64,000 nt of DNA, taken from contig NZ_AP025730.1 of the NCBI RefSeq assembly GCF_023734135.1, positions 5,394,001 to 5,458,000 of the forward strand. Reading direction: 5' to 3'. The translations under genes were made by a program, and so were the position numbers. The stretch comes from Sphaerotilus microaerophilus. Lineage in GTDB: Bacteria; Pseudomonadota; Gammaproteobacteria; Burkholderiales; Burkholderiaceae_C. The notes beneath the pieces were generated by a model. It had not been told where the DNA came from. It ran no database searches and saw only the letters and a list, made by a program, of their open reading frames with translations. This document shows positions 52,497-61,244 of the stretch, piece by piece; within the stretch, counting starts at the first letter, position 1; each line of letters begins with the position of its first letter.

Positions 52497-53807
52497 TCAA
52501 GAGGCCGACGATGCCGGCGCGGCCATGCGCGGGCTGGGGTCGCGCAGCACCCGGTAGGGACTGGTGAAGGGCGCCAGGCGCTCCAGGAAGTCGAGCAGCT
52601 CCAGCGCCGGGCTGGCGCGGAAGAAGGTGGCCAGCGGCGTTTCCATCCAGATGCGGTCGGCGAACAGCAGCACGTCGTGCGGCGTGTCGCCTCGGCCGTC
52701 GTGGTCGCGGTCGAAGCCGAGGTACTCGTCCCAGTCGTTGCCGGACCACTGGTGCGACGCGCCCGCACCGGGGGCGCTGACGGCCACGGTGGTGAGGTTG
52801 TTGGTGTAGCGGCTGCCGCTGAAATGGTCCTGGCCGGCCTCGCCGTAGAAGAACATGCCGATGATGTTGTGGGCAAAGTGGTTGCCGCGCACCTGCAGGT
52901 GGCCCCGGCCTTCGACGCCGGTGTCGAGCTTGAAGCCCACCGCGCAGTGCAGCACCTCGTTGCCCTCGATCAGGCTGTCGTGGCTGTCCTTGAGCACGAT
53001 GCCGGCGCCGCCATCGGTCAGCGCGTGGGCGATCTGGTTGCCGCGCAGCGTCAGCGCCGGCGAGTAGAGCACCACGATGCCGGTGCCAGTGTGGCTCAGT
53101 CGGTTGCCCTCGGCCAGCAGGCGCGGCGAGAAGACGGCGTGCAGCCCGTAGCGGCCGTCGGTGAAGTGGTTGCGGCGCAGCTGGTTGTCGGGCGAGTTGA
53201 TCAGCGTGAGGTCGCGCCCGCGCTCGAAGCGGTTGTCCTCGACGCGGTTGTGCCGGCTGTTCCACAGCCGCAGCGCGTCGCCGCGCATGCCGGGCGTCAG
53301 CGGCTTGCCGGTCACCCGGTTGCCGCGCACCAGCGAGCGGCTGACGCCCTTGAGGTGCAGGCCGAAGAGCACGTCTTCCAGGGTGTTGTCCTCGGCCAGC
53401 AGGTCGGCGCCCGACAGCTCCAGGCCAGCATCGACGCGGTCCTGCGAGTCACCGCTGCCGCGCAGGTGCAGGCCACGCACGGTGACGCCATCGGCCTGCA
53501 CGACCAGCACGGTACTGCGGCCGTCGCCCTCGATGGTGGCCGCGCCGCCGCCGTCGAGCACCATCGGCCGGGTGATCTGCGCCGGCCCCTGGTAGCGCCC
53601 GGCGGGGAGGCGCAGCGTGCCGCCGCTCGGCACGGCGTCGATCAGCGGCTGGAGCAAGGGCAATGGCTGTGGCCGCGCCGGCACCGCGGCGGCCACGGGC
53701 GCACCGGCCCCTCCCGACAGCAGCGCCAGCATCCCCCCCGCGAGCGCCACCGCCGCGATCAGGAGCGCGCCAATCCGCCCGACCCTCGTTGCACCGGCCC
53801 GCCGCAT
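52497..53807 (-). CDS. Second NosD-like periplasmic copper-site maturation protein
   Basis: A 436-residue right-handed beta-helix protein of the NosD family with a signal peptide (IGALLIAAVALAGGMLALL). Repeats such as LLAEDNTLEDVLFGLHLKGV, GNRVTGKPLTPGMRGDALRLWNS and GNHFAHNIIGMFFYG define the solenoid. The C-terminal DRIWMETPLATFFRASPALELLDFLERLAPF is shared with the nosD at 61241-62677, so the two are paralogues. It may act on another copper site or on the same NosZ. AAGGAC is 6-7 bases upstream of the ATG. Confidence 0.83.
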   Translation of the reverse strand: MRRAGATRVGRIGALLIAAVALAGGMLALLSGGAGAPVAAAVPARPQPLPLLQPLIDAVPSGGTLRLPAGRYQGPAQITRPMVLDGGGAATIEGDGRSTVLVVQADGVTVRGLHLRGSGDSQDRVDAGLELSGADLLAEDNTLEDVLFGLHLKGVSRSLVRGNRVTGKPLTPGMRGDALRLWNSRHNRVEDNRFERGRDLTLINSPDNQLRRNHFTDGRYGLHAVFSPRLLAEGNRLSHTGTGIVVLYSPALTLRGNQIAHALTDGGAGIVLKDSHDSLIEGNEVLHCAVGFKLDTGVEGRGHLQVRGNHFAHNIIGMFFYGEAGQDHFSGSRYTNNLTTVAVSAPGAGASHQWSGNDWDEYLGFDRDHDGRGDTPHDVLLFADRIWMETPLATFFRASPALELLDFLERLAPFTSPYRVLRDPSPRMAAPASSAS

Positions 53808-53817
53808 GCGTCGTCCT

Positions 53818-54729
53818 TCAGGCACCCGCGCCGGCGCCCCCGGCATGGCGCCCCGTGCGGTGGCGCATCAGCAGCGCGAAGACGATCGCGCCGCCGTTCA
53901 TCAGCAGCGCGTAGACCACGCTGGGCACGCTCATCGCCGGCTGGCGCAGCAGCTCGACGCAGACGTAGATGCCCAGCGCCGAGTTCTGCAGCCCGCATTC
54001 GGTGGCCACCGCAATGCGGTCGCGCCGGTCCAGCCCGGCCTGGCTGCCCAGCCCCCAGGCACCGGCCAGCACCGCCGCGTTCAACGCCAGCGCCGCCAGC
54101 CCGACGCCGCCGAGGTGCTCGGCCAGCACCAGCCGCTGCGACCAGAAGGTGGCCAGCACGATGAGCAGGAACAGCCCGGTGGCGATGCGCCCGGCCACCG
54201 GCTCGATGCGCCGCACCCGCACCGGCCGCCAGGCGCGCAGCGCCATGCCGATCAGCACCGGCAGCGTGGTGAGCAGGAAGACGCTGCGCACCATCTGCGC
54301 CAGCGGCAGGTCGATGCTCAGGCCGCTGGCCATGAAGTGCTGCAGCGCCACGTCCACCACCAGCGGCAGGCTCAGCATCGCGGCGATGCTGGTCACGGCG
54401 GTCAGCGCGATCGACAGCGCCACGTCGCCGCCGGCCAAGTGGGTGACCAGGCCGGAGCTGACCCCGCCCGGGCAGGCGGCCAGCACCATCAGGCCGACCG
54501 CCATCACCGGCGGCAGCCCGGCCGACAGGGCCAACTCGGCCACCACCCAGCCCAGCAGCGGCAGCATCAGCATCTGGCCGACGAGACCGACCGCCAGCGC
54601 ACGCGGGCGCCGCAGCACGGCGCGGAAGTCGCCCAGCTGCAGTGTCAGCCCCAGGTACAGCATGATGAAGGCCAGCGCCAGCGGCAGCAGCACGCCGGTG
54701 ATGGTGGCGCTTGGGGGGGCGGCGTTCAC
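53818..54729 (-). CDS. Bile acid:sodium symporter-family transporter
   Basis: A 303-residue inner-membrane protein with about 9-10 helices in the BASS fold. The two crossover motifs are visible: AACPGGVSSGLVTHLAGGDVALS and TECGLQNSALGIYVCVEL. Proteins of this fold import organic anions with sodium; the substrate is not evident. Start GTG overlaps the menA stop. It ends 10 bases before the second nosD, inside the same transcription unit. Confidence 0.83.
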   Translation of the reverse strand: MNAAPPSATITGVLLPLALAFIMLYLGLTLQLGDFRAVLRRPRALAVGLVGQMLMLPLLGWVVAELALSAGLPPVMAVGLMVLAACPGGVSSGLVTHLAGGDVALSIALTAVTSIAAMLSLPLVVDVALQHFMASGLSIDLPLAQMVRSVFLLTTLPVLIGMALRAWRPVRVRRIEPVAGRIATGLFLLIVLATFWSQRLVLAEHLGGVGLAALALNAAVLAGAWGLGSQAGLDRRDRIAVATECGLQNSALGIYVCVELLRQPAMSVPSVVYALLMNGGAIVFALLMRHRTGRHAGGAGAGA

Positions 54730-55709
54730 AGCATCACCCCCACGGCCAACAGCAGCCCGAGCAGGCTGCAGGCCTTGGCGGTGGCGGCCAAGTGGGTGTT
54801 CAGCCAGGCCCCGGGCGGCTGGGCGCCCAGCGAGCGCACCAGCCTCAGCGCCAGCGGCAGGGCCAGCAGGGCGAGCCAGGCCCCGGGCCGGCCGCCGTTC
54901 TCGCCGGTGACGGCGAGCGCGACGACACCCAGGTAAGGCAGCAGCATCAGCAGCGCATAGATCGCGCGGGCGCGCTCGCGTCCCAGCCGGGCCACCAGGG
55001 TGCGGCGCCCGGCGCGGCAGTCGCCCTCCAGGTCGCGGTAGTTGTTGACCAGCAGCACGGCCGCCGCCGGCAGGCCCACCACCGCGCCGGCCAGCCAGGG
55101 CGCCAGCGCCAGCTGCCCCGTCCAGCCGGCCTGCAGCCAGTGGCTGCCCGCCACCGCGACCAGGCCGAAGAACAGCAGCACGAAGACCTCGCCCCAGGCC
55201 GAGTGCGAGATCGGCCGCGGCCCGCCCGAGTAGGCCCAGGCCGCGCCCAGCGAGGCCAGCCCGGCCAGCAGGATCGGCCAGCCGCCGCGCTCGACCAGGA
55301 AGACGCCCAGCGCCAGCGCCGCGCCCAGGCAGGCGAAGGTGGCGCGCTTGAGCACCGCCGCGCTGACCCAGCCGGCGGCGGCCACGCGCAGCGGGCCGAT
55401 GCGGCCCTCGACGTCGGTGCCGCGCTCGAAGTCGGCCGCGTCGTTGTGCAGGTTGGTGGCGATCTGGATCAGCAGCGCGCAGGCCAGCGCGGCGGCAAAG
55501 GCCCACCAGTCGCGCGCAGCACCATCGGCCCAGGCCAGCGCGGTGCCCAGCAGCACCGGCGTCACCGCCAGGCTCAGCGTGCGCGGGCGGATGGCGAGCG
55601 CCCAGACGCGCCAGGCCGGCATGGGTGGCAGCGGCGCCGTCGTGCGGCGGGCCTCGGGCAGGCTGCTCATCGGGTGCAGGCCACCCAGTGGCCGGGCGTC
55701 GGGCGTCAT
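54726..55709 (-). CDS. menA: 1,4-dihydroxy-2-naphthoate polyprenyltransferase MenA
   Basis: A 327-residue UbiA-fold membrane enzyme that attaches the isoprenoid tail to dihydroxynaphthoate, giving demethylmenaquinone. The first aspartate motif is NLHNDAADFERGTD and the second NNYRDLEGDCRAGRRTL. About 8-9 helices are present, typical length. It overlaps ubiE by ATGA. Presence in the nos unit suggests that menaquinol is the electron source there, probably for NosGH. The start at 55709 was chosen from the overlap; 55670 is an alternative. Confidence 0.9.
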   Translation of the reverse strand: MTPDARPLGGLHPMSSLPEARRTTAPLPPMPAWRVWALAIRPRTLSLAVTPVLLGTALAWADGAARDWWAFAAALACALLIQIATNLHNDAADFERGTDVEGRIGPLRVAAAGWVSAAVLKRATFACLGAALALGVFLVERGGWPILLAGLASLGAAWAYSGGPRPISHSAWGEVFVLLFFGLVAVAGSHWLQAGWTGQLALAPWLAGAVVGLPAAAVLLVNNYRDLEGDCRAGRRTLVARLGRERARAIYALLMLLPYLGVVALAVTGENGGRPGAWLALLALPLALRLVRSLGAQPPGAWLNTHLAATAKACSLLGLLLAVGVML

Positions 55710-56443
55710 GCGCGGCTCCCGTGGTGCAGGCAGGCGATACCGAAGGAGAGGTTCTCCCAGCGCACGTCGGTGAAGCCGGCCTCGCGCATCAGCGTGGCCA
55801 GCTCGCGCTGGTCCGGAAAGCGCCGGATCGATTCGATCAGGTAGCGGTAGGCCTCCGGCTGGCCGGCCACCGCGGCACCCAGGCGCGGGATGACCCAGCG
55901 CGAGTAGAGGTCGTACATCGGCGCCAGCCAGGGCCGCGGGCGCGAGAACTCCAGGCAGACGTACTGGCCGCCGGGGCGCAGCACACGCCGCACCTCGGCC
56001 AGCGCGGCCGCCACCTGGGTGGCGTTGCGCAGGCCGAAGGAAAGCGTGAGCAGGTCCACGCTGGCATCGGCAAAGGGCAGGTGCTCGGCCTCGCCCTCGA
56101 TCCACTGCAGGCCGGCGCTGTCGGCGCGGGCCCGGCCCACCGCCATCATCGCGGCGCTGGGGTCGCAGACCGTCACCTGCCGGCCCGGGCCGCGCAACAG
56201 GCGCGCCACGTCGCCGGTGCCACCGGCCAGGTCGACCACGGTGCCACGGCAGTGCGCCACCCGGCGGGCGAGCGTGCGCTTCCACAGCCGGTGGATGCCC
56301 ATGCTCATCAGGTCGTTCATCAGGTCGTAGCGCGGCGCCACCGACTCGAACACCCGGCGGATGAGGGCGCGCCGCTCGTCAGTGGCCACCGCCTGGTTGC
56401 CGAAGCTGCGGTCGATCGCGGGGCCGTCGGGCGGGAGACTCAT
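55706..56443 (-). CDS. ubiE: UbiE/MenG quinone C-methyltransferase
   Basis: A 245-residue SAM methyltransferase that methylates demethylmenaquinone (and the ubiquinone precursor). It has SAM motif I VVDLAGGTGDVARLL, YDLMNDLMSMGIHRLWKR, LTLSFGLRNA and the UbiE signatures GQYVCLEFSRP and FPDQRELATLMREAGF. Directly precedes menA, completing the last steps of menaquinone synthesis. A second housekeeping copy elsewhere is likely but not seen here. Confidence 0.92.
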   Translation of the reverse strand: MSLPPDGPAIDRSFGNQAVATDERRALIRRVFESVAPRYDLMNDLMSMGIHRLWKRTLARRVAHCRGTVVDLAGGTGDVARLLRGPGRQVTVCDPSAAMMAVGRARADSAGLQWIEGEAEHLPFADASVDLLTLSFGLRNATQVAAALAEVRRVLRPGGQYVCLEFSRPRPWLAPMYDLYSRWVIPRLGAAVAGQPEAYRYLIESIRRFPDQRELATLMREAGFTDVRWENLSFGIACLHHGSRA

Positions 56444-56484
56444 CGCTGCTTGACTCCGGAAGATCCTGGGCGCGGCAAGGCCGT

Positions 56485-57042
56485 TCAGCGCAGCGCGCGC
56501 TGGGTGGCCGCCTCGATGTGCTCGCGGCTGAGCAGCCCGAGCCGGCTGGCGACCACCGCGCCGCGGCGGTCCAGCACCACGGTGAAGGGCAGGCCGGCCT
56601 TGCTGTTGCCCAGCGCACGCATCAGGTCCAGGCCGCGCTCGCGGGTGAGCACGACGGGGTAGTTGACGTCGTAGGCGCGGGCAAAGTCGCGCACCGGCGC
56701 CGGGTCGGTCTCGATGTTGATGCCGATCACACCGACGCCGGTCTTGCGTTCGGTGTGCGCCACCAGCTCGGGGATCTCGACCCGGCAGGGTCCGCACCAG
56801 CGGGCCCAGAAGTTGACGATCAGCGGCTGGCCGGCGCTCACCCTGGCCGGGCGGTTGTCCAGGTCCCACAGCGCGGCGGCGAACAGCGGCGCAGCGTTGA
56901 GGCGCCCCTCGGGCTCCAGCACCAGCGCGCCGGTGGCCTGGGTCTGGGTCTGGGCCCGCGCTGCGCCGGCCTGCAGCCAGGCCGGGCCGGCCACCGCCGA
57001 TCCGAGGGCCAGCGACAGCAGGCGGCGGCGCGTGGGCTGCAT
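56485..57042 (-). CDS. TlpA-like thiol-disulfide oxidoreductase
   Basis: A 185-residue exported thioredoxin-fold protein. The signal is twin-arginine-like (TRRRLLSLALGSAVAG), and the active site is WCGPC (Cys83, Cys86) in FWARWCGPCRVEI. The cis-Pro is in KAGLPFTVV. TlpA-type proteins reduce copper or heme-binding cysteines in the periplasm, fitting CuA assembly. Its ATG overlaps the nosY stop. It is a good candidate for reducing SCO, NosL or NosZ thiols. Confidence 0.88.
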   Translation of the reverse strand: MQPTRRRLLSLALGSAVAGPAWLQAGAARAQTQTQATGALVLEPEGRLNAAPLFAAALWDLDNRPARVSAGQPLIVNFWARWCGPCRVEIPELVAHTERKTGVGVIGINIETDPAPVRDFARAYDVNYPVVLTRERGLDLMRALGNSKAGLPFTVVLDRRGAVVASRLGLLSREHIEAATQRALR

Positions 57043-57869
57043 CACGGCAGGTCCCCGCGGCGGAAGAGGAAGTAGCCCAGCGACGCGGCCAGCAGGCCCA
57101 GCGCACTCGGGTAGGCCAGCGCGAAGGCCATGTAGCCCTTGGCGCCGAAGGTGTCCAGGATCACGAAGGCCGAGGGGCCAAGCACGATCAGCTGCGGGTC
57201 GAACAGCGCCAGCGCCGCGGTGCGGAAGACCTGCAGCGGGTTGGCCAGCGCCACGCCCACCGCCACCTCGGGCGCCACGCGGCCCTGGATCATCACGCCC
57301 AGCAGGATCAGGTCCAGGAAGAGCAGCAGCACCAGCCAGAGCAGGAAGGCCGCACCCTGCGCCATGTCGGTCGAGCGCGCCACCGCCGAGATCAGCATGC
57401 CGAACCCGAGGAAGCACACCGCCATCGCCGCCAGCAGAGCGGTGTAGTAGCCAAACATCGTCCAAGGCACCTCGATGCCGCGCACCAGCGCGATGCCCAC
57501 CGCCGCCAGCATGGCCGCGGCCACCGGCAGGAAGACCACCAGCCAGCGGCCGACGAACTTGCCCCAGAACCAGGCGCCCAGGGACACCGGCAGCGACAGC
57601 AGGTACTCGAAGACACCAGCCTCGCGGTCCCCCGCCACCGAGCGCACGGTGGTGATGAGCACGAAGATCGGCAGGATGGCCATGGTGAGCTGGATGTAGG
57701 TCACCAGCAGGCGCGACAGGCCGATGAAGCCCAGCACGCGCGACTCAGTCAGGCCGAACAGGAACAGCAGCGCGACGATGCCGCCGAACACCAGCGTGTA
57801 GATCAGGAACCAGCGCGCGCGCAGCGACTCGACGATGTCCAGGCGGGCGGTCAACCACAGAGCAGACAT
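57042..57869 (-). CDS. nosY: NosY, ABC permease for NosZ maturation
   Basis: A 275-residue membrane protein with about six helices (FLIYTLVFGGIVALLFLFG through SALGLLAASLGYFLF). It carries the NosY-type segments SRLLVTYIQLTMAILPIFVLITTVRSVAGDREAGVFEYLLSLPV and LANPLQVFRTAAL. With NosF it moves a sulfur-type species or drives copper delivery through NosD. The ATG at 57869 has AAGGGG 6 bases upstream; nosL is 13 bases further up. Confidence 0.92.
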   Translation of the reverse strand: MSALWLTARLDIVESLRARWFLIYTLVFGGIVALLFLFGLTESRVLGFIGLSRLLVTYIQLTMAILPIFVLITTVRSVAGDREAGVFEYLLSLPVSLGAWFWGKFVGRWLVVFLPVAAAMLAAVGIALVRGIEVPWTMFGYYTALLAAMAVCFLGFGMLISAVARSTDMAQGAAFLLWLVLLLFLDLILLGVMIQGRVAPEVAVGVALANPLQVFRTAALALFDPQLIVLGPSAFVILDTFGAKGYMAFALAYPSALGLLAASLGYFLFRRGDLP

Positions 57870-57882
57870 GGCGGCCCCCTTC

Positions 57883-58398
57883 TCAGCGTGCACGGGCAAG
57901 CACGTGCTCGCCCATCGTGCGGAAATCGACCGAACCGGCCTGCGGATGGCGCGTGGCGCCAAAGTTGTAACCCATGGGAGAGGTCTTGGTGAGGTACTGG
58001 GCCAAGCGGGCGTCCAGCCACTGCGGCATCGCGCCGCGACTGAAGACATCGGCCACCCACAGGCGGGTGGTCGGCTCGGCCATCCAGGGATGGGCCTGGG
58101 CCTGGTCGCGCAGCCAGAAGACCGCGCAGCCGATGTCGTCGAAATTGAACAGCTGGCGTGGGCCTGCACCGGCCAACCCGACGGCGAAGCGGCGATCGGA
58201 GATCACCATGCGGCAGCGGTTGCAGGTGTCACGGTCCCACTTGATGGGCTGCATGCCCTCGGGCCAGCCCTCCTCGCGGCTGCAGCCACCCAGGACGGTG
58301 AGGGCCGTGAGCGAGGCCAGCGCCCCCATCAGCGGGCTGAAGGCGAAGCCGGCCGCCAGCAGGGCGCGCCGGGTCGGCTGAACCGGCGGCTGCGTCAT
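57883..58398 (-). CDS. nosL: NosL, copper-binding lipoprotein
   Basis: A 171-residue lipoprotein of the NosL family, which hands Cu(I) to NosD/NosZ. It has a lipobox TVLGGCSRE (Cys39) and the copper motif DTCNRCRMVISDRRFAVG, with Cys59, Cys62 and Met64. Later motifs are IGCAVFWL and GYNFGATRHPQAGSVDFRTM. The ATG overlaps the nosF stop. The usual order nosF-Y-L is changed here to nosF-L-Y. Confidence 0.93.
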   Translation of the reverse strand: MTQPPVQPTRRALLAAGFAFSPLMGALASLTALTVLGGCSREEGWPEGMQPIKWDRDTCNRCRMVISDRRFAVGLAGAGPRQLFNFDDIGCAVFWLRDQAQAHPWMAEPTTRLWVADVFSRGAMPQWLDARLAQYLTKTSPMGYNFGATRHPQAGSVDFRTMGEHVLARAR

Positions 58399-59273
58399 GC
58401 CGACTCCTGCTCGCGCAGCTGGAGGTCCTGGATCAGCCCGACGTAGCGCGAGATCATGCCCAGGAAGCGCAGCCGGTCGGCACCCGCCACGCGGCCCTGC
58501 CAGACCTGGCCCGCGCCGGGGTCGCCCACATCGCCGACATCGGCGAAGTGCCACTCGCCCAGCGCCCGCGCCAGCGCGGCATCGGCGCGGCGCACCACCA
58601 CGCGGGCATCGAGCACGCTGGTCAGGTTGGCATCGTCGGCCACGCGGTCGTCGAGCACCACCTTGCCCAGGTCCAGCTCGATCACCCGGTTGACCAGCGA
58701 GGAGACCTCGTTGAGCCGGTGGCTGGAGATCAGCATGGTCGCGTCCTGGACGCGCTCGGCCAGGAGCTCGAAGAACACCTTGCGCGCCGCTGGGTCCAGG
58801 TTGGCGGCCGGCTCGTCGAGGATGAGTACGCGCGCATCGCGGCCCAGCGCGATGGCGATCAGCAGCTTCTGCTTCATGCCGCCGGACAGGCGCACGAAGG
58901 GGCGGTCCATGATCGGCGCGGTATCCAGCCCAAGCCGGGCGGCCAGCTCGACGATGCGCTGCGGCGGCGTGCCGCACAGGCTGGCGGCAAAGTCGATCAG
59001 CCGGCCCACCGGCATCTTCAGCGGCGGCGGCAGCTGCGGCACGAAGCCCACCGTGCCCAGCACCGCCGTGCGCTCGTTGCGCGGCGAGCGCCCGCCGATG
59101 GTGATGATGCCCTCGTGGGTGTACTCGCCCAGCAGGCAGCGCACCAGCGTGGTCTTGCCCGCGCCGTTGGAGCCGATCAACGCGACCCGCTCACCCGGCC
59201 CGATGTCGAGCTCGATGCCATCGAGCACGCGGGCCCGGCGAAAGGTCTTGGAAACAGAGGCGATGCGAATCAT
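58395..59273 (-). CDS. nosF: NosF, ABC ATPase for NosZ maturation
   Basis: A 292-residue ATPase. Walker A GSNGAGKTT, Q-loop VGFVPQLPPPL, signature RLSGGMKQKLLIAIAL, Walker B VLILDEPAANLD and switch ISSHRL are all intact. Forms the NosFY pump. The start at 59273 has no strong ribosome site. A weak FNR-like sequence sits 80 bases upstream, at the end of nosH. The C-terminal domain (after about residue 215) is longer than in generic ABC ATPases. Confidence 0.92.
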   Translation of the reverse strand: MIRIASVSKTFRRARVLDGIELDIGPGERVALIGSNGAGKTTLVRCLLGEYTHEGIITIGGRSPRNERTAVLGTVGFVPQLPPPLKMPVGRLIDFAASLCGTPPQRIVELAARLGLDTAPIMDRPFVRLSGGMKQKLLIAIALGRDARVLILDEPAANLDPAARKVFFELLAERVQDATMLISSHRLNEVSSLVNRVIELDLGKVVLDDRVADDANLTSVLDARVVVRRADAALARALGEWHFADVGDVGDPGAGQVWQGRVAGADRLRFLGMISRYVGLIQDLQLREQESA

Positions 59274-59358
59274 GGGAGAAACGAGCAGGGCGGGCGGGAC
59301 GGAACAGGACGGGTGACCGGGCGTCATCCTCGCCGCAATCGCTGTCGGTCAACTTGAC

Positions 59359-60342
59359 CTACAACAATTTAGACAGGCCCTTGACGTCAAACTTGAGCGA
59401 TCCGCTCGGGCAGGTGTCCACGCACAGGCCGCAGCGGGTGCAGTCCGGGCCGATGGGCACCTCGGTGTCCACCGCGCGGCCCTTGATGACCGTGTCGAGC
59501 ACGTGCGGCACCAGGCAGACCTTGCGGCAATCGCCCTCGTGGAAGCAGCCTTCCAGCGTGTACTTGACGCGCAGCGGCGAGACGATGCCCACCACGCCGT
59601 AGGTCAGCCCGATCGGGCAGGCGTAGCGGCACCAGGCACGGCGGGAGAAGAACACCTCGAAGAACAGCAGCGCGATCACCCACAGCAGCGCCAGGCCCGG
59701 GCCGTAGATCAGCGCCCGCGAGAGGATGCCGGTGGGCGAGATGGCCTCGTACACCGTGTAGCCGGTGCCCAGCGCCAGCAGCGCGAAGATCAGCCAGAAC
59801 ACCACGCGCAGGCGCCGGTCGATCGGCGCATCAGACACGAGCTTCTTCTCGGCCAGCCACAGGTGCAGCTTCTCGGCCCACTCGGCCAGCAGGTGGTACG
59901 GGCACACCCAGGAGCAGAAGGTGCGCCCGCCCAGCAGTGCCCAGCCCACCAGGATGGTGCCGGTGCCGATCAGCAGGTTCACGATGATGTGCTTGTGCGC
60001 CAGCATCACCTGCAGGGCCGAGTTCAGGTCGATCAGGTGGAAGCCGACGAAGCGCGAGGCAGTCAGCGAGCCCTCCAGCAACTGCACGTCCAGCCAGTAC
60101 GACAGCACGAACAGCAGGTTGGCGGTGATCAGCGTGGCCCAGCGGCGGTTGCGCCAGGTGTTCTTCTTGACCGCATGGGCGCGCGCGTGCTTCTTCTCGG
60201 CGATGAAGTCGCGGTTGCCCTGCTTGAAGAAGTGGATCTTCTGCGCCGCGGGGGCGATGTCGCCCTCCTCCGGGCGCTTCGGCTCGCGGCCGAACATGAG
60301 GAGGATCTGCTCGCCGAAGCGTTTTCTCAACGGGTTGTTCAT
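59359..60342 (-). CDS. nosH: NosH, membrane quinol dehydrogenase subunit (NapH-like)
   Basis: A 327-residue membrane iron-sulfur protein. It has about four helices, a positively charged N-terminus, the two CX3CP motifs FCSWVCPYHLL and WCRYACPIGLTYG, and C-terminal cluster cysteines GCFHEGDCRKVCLVP and CTRCGLCVDTCPSGSL. NosGH, present in clade II nos operons, is thought to oxidise menaquinol. Start overlaps nosG (ATGA). It is clearly distinct from the NapH at 27969-28922. Confidence 0.9.
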   Translation of the reverse strand: MNNPLRKRFGEQILLMFGREPKRPEEGDIAPAAQKIHFFKQGNRDFIAEKKHARAHAVKKNTWRNRRWATLITANLLFVLSYWLDVQLLEGSLTASRFVGFHLIDLNSALQVMLAHKHIIVNLLIGTGTILVGWALLGGRTFCSWVCPYHLLAEWAEKLHLWLAEKKLVSDAPIDRRLRVVFWLIFALLALGTGYTVYEAISPTGILSRALIYGPGLALLWVIALLFFEVFFSRRAWCRYACPIGLTYGVVGIVSPLRVKYTLEGCFHEGDCRKVCLVPHVLDTVIKGRAVDTEVPIGPDCTRCGLCVDTCPSGSLKFDVKGLSKLL

Positions 60343-61244
60343 GCTCGCCACACCTCCCGCGGCACCACCTCGATGGCCGCCTGTTCGACCGGGCAGACCA
60401 TCTCGCACACGCCGCAGCCCACGCAGGGCTCGTGCACCACGGGCTGGCGGCGCTGGCGGCCATCGGCCAGCGTGACGGTCTCGATCGAGATCGCCTGCGC
60501 CACCGGGCACTCGCGCACGCACAGGTCGCACTCGGGCACGTCGTAGGGGTGATCGGCCACGGGAATCGGCTTCCAGCGGTCCACCTCCATGTAGCGCATG
60601 CGGCCCTTGAAGTCGGCTCCGCGCGCCTGGCCCTTGAAGCCCTTGCCCTGCAATGCCAGGCAGGACTCGGGCCGGGTCAGCCGCGCCACGCCGATGCGCT
60701 CGGTCAGGTTCAGCGTCGGCTCCGGGTCCTTCTGCTTGGCCTTGAGCACGGGCTTGGCGGCCAGGCCGGCACCGCTGCGGGGCTTGAGGAAGTCGGGCTT
60801 GTGGTAGGTCAGCGCCCCGGTCGGGCAGGCCAGGATGCACTGCACCGCATCGCAGGAAAAGTCGCAGGCCTGGTCGCGCGCGGCGATGTAGGGCGCGCCC
60901 ACCCCGAAGCCATCGACCAGGTCGGCCAGCTTGATCGCATTGACCGGACAGACCTGCACGCACTGGCCGCACTTGATGCAAGAGGCCAGGAAGTCCTTCT
61001 CGTCCAGCGCACCGGGCGGGCGCAGGCGCTGGCGCTGCGCGTAGGCCAGCGGCAGCCAGCCCGACAGCGCCGCGCCCATCACCCCGCCGGAGAGCAGGAT
61101 CGTGTGCAGCACGCGGCGGCGCGCCTGCTGCTGCCGTTCGCGCGACATGCGCTGCGCTGCGGTCAGCGCCGGCTTGCGTGGCGCGGGTGAGGATGCGGCC
61201 GGCTCGGGCGCCGCAGACGGCGAGTCCTTGGGGTCATCGCTCAT
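60339..61244 (-). CDS. nosG: NosG, ferredoxin-type quinol dehydrogenase subunit (NapG-like)
   Basis: A 301-residue iron-sulfur protein with an N-terminal helix (VLHTILLSGGVMGAALSG) after a polar leader, anchoring it at the membrane. Four [4Fe-4S] motifs are visible: CIKCGQCVQVCP, CDAVQCILACP, CDLCVRECP and CVGCGVCEMVCP. Partner of NosH. Coupled to nosD and nosH by four-base overlaps. Confidence 0.9.
   Translation of the reverse strand: MSDDPKDSPSAAPEPAASSPAPRKPALTAAQRMSRERQQQARRRVLHTILLSGGVMGAALSGWLPLAYAQRQRLRPPGALDEKDFLASCIKCGQCVQVCPVNAIKLADLVDGFGVGAPYIAARDQACDFSCDAVQCILACPTGALTYHKPDFLKPRSGAGLAAKPVLKAKQKDPEPTLNLTERIGVARLTRPESCLALQGKGFKGQARGADFKGRMRYMEVDRWKPIPVADHPYDVPECDLCVRECPVAQAISIETVTLADGRQRRQPVVHEPCVGCGVCEMVCPVEQAAIEVVPREVWRA

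Noticed and set aside
59354..59367. TTGACCTACAACAA upstream of nosF as an FNR box
   Set aside because: It overlaps the nosH stop codon inside a continuous operon and has a mismatch in the second half-site.
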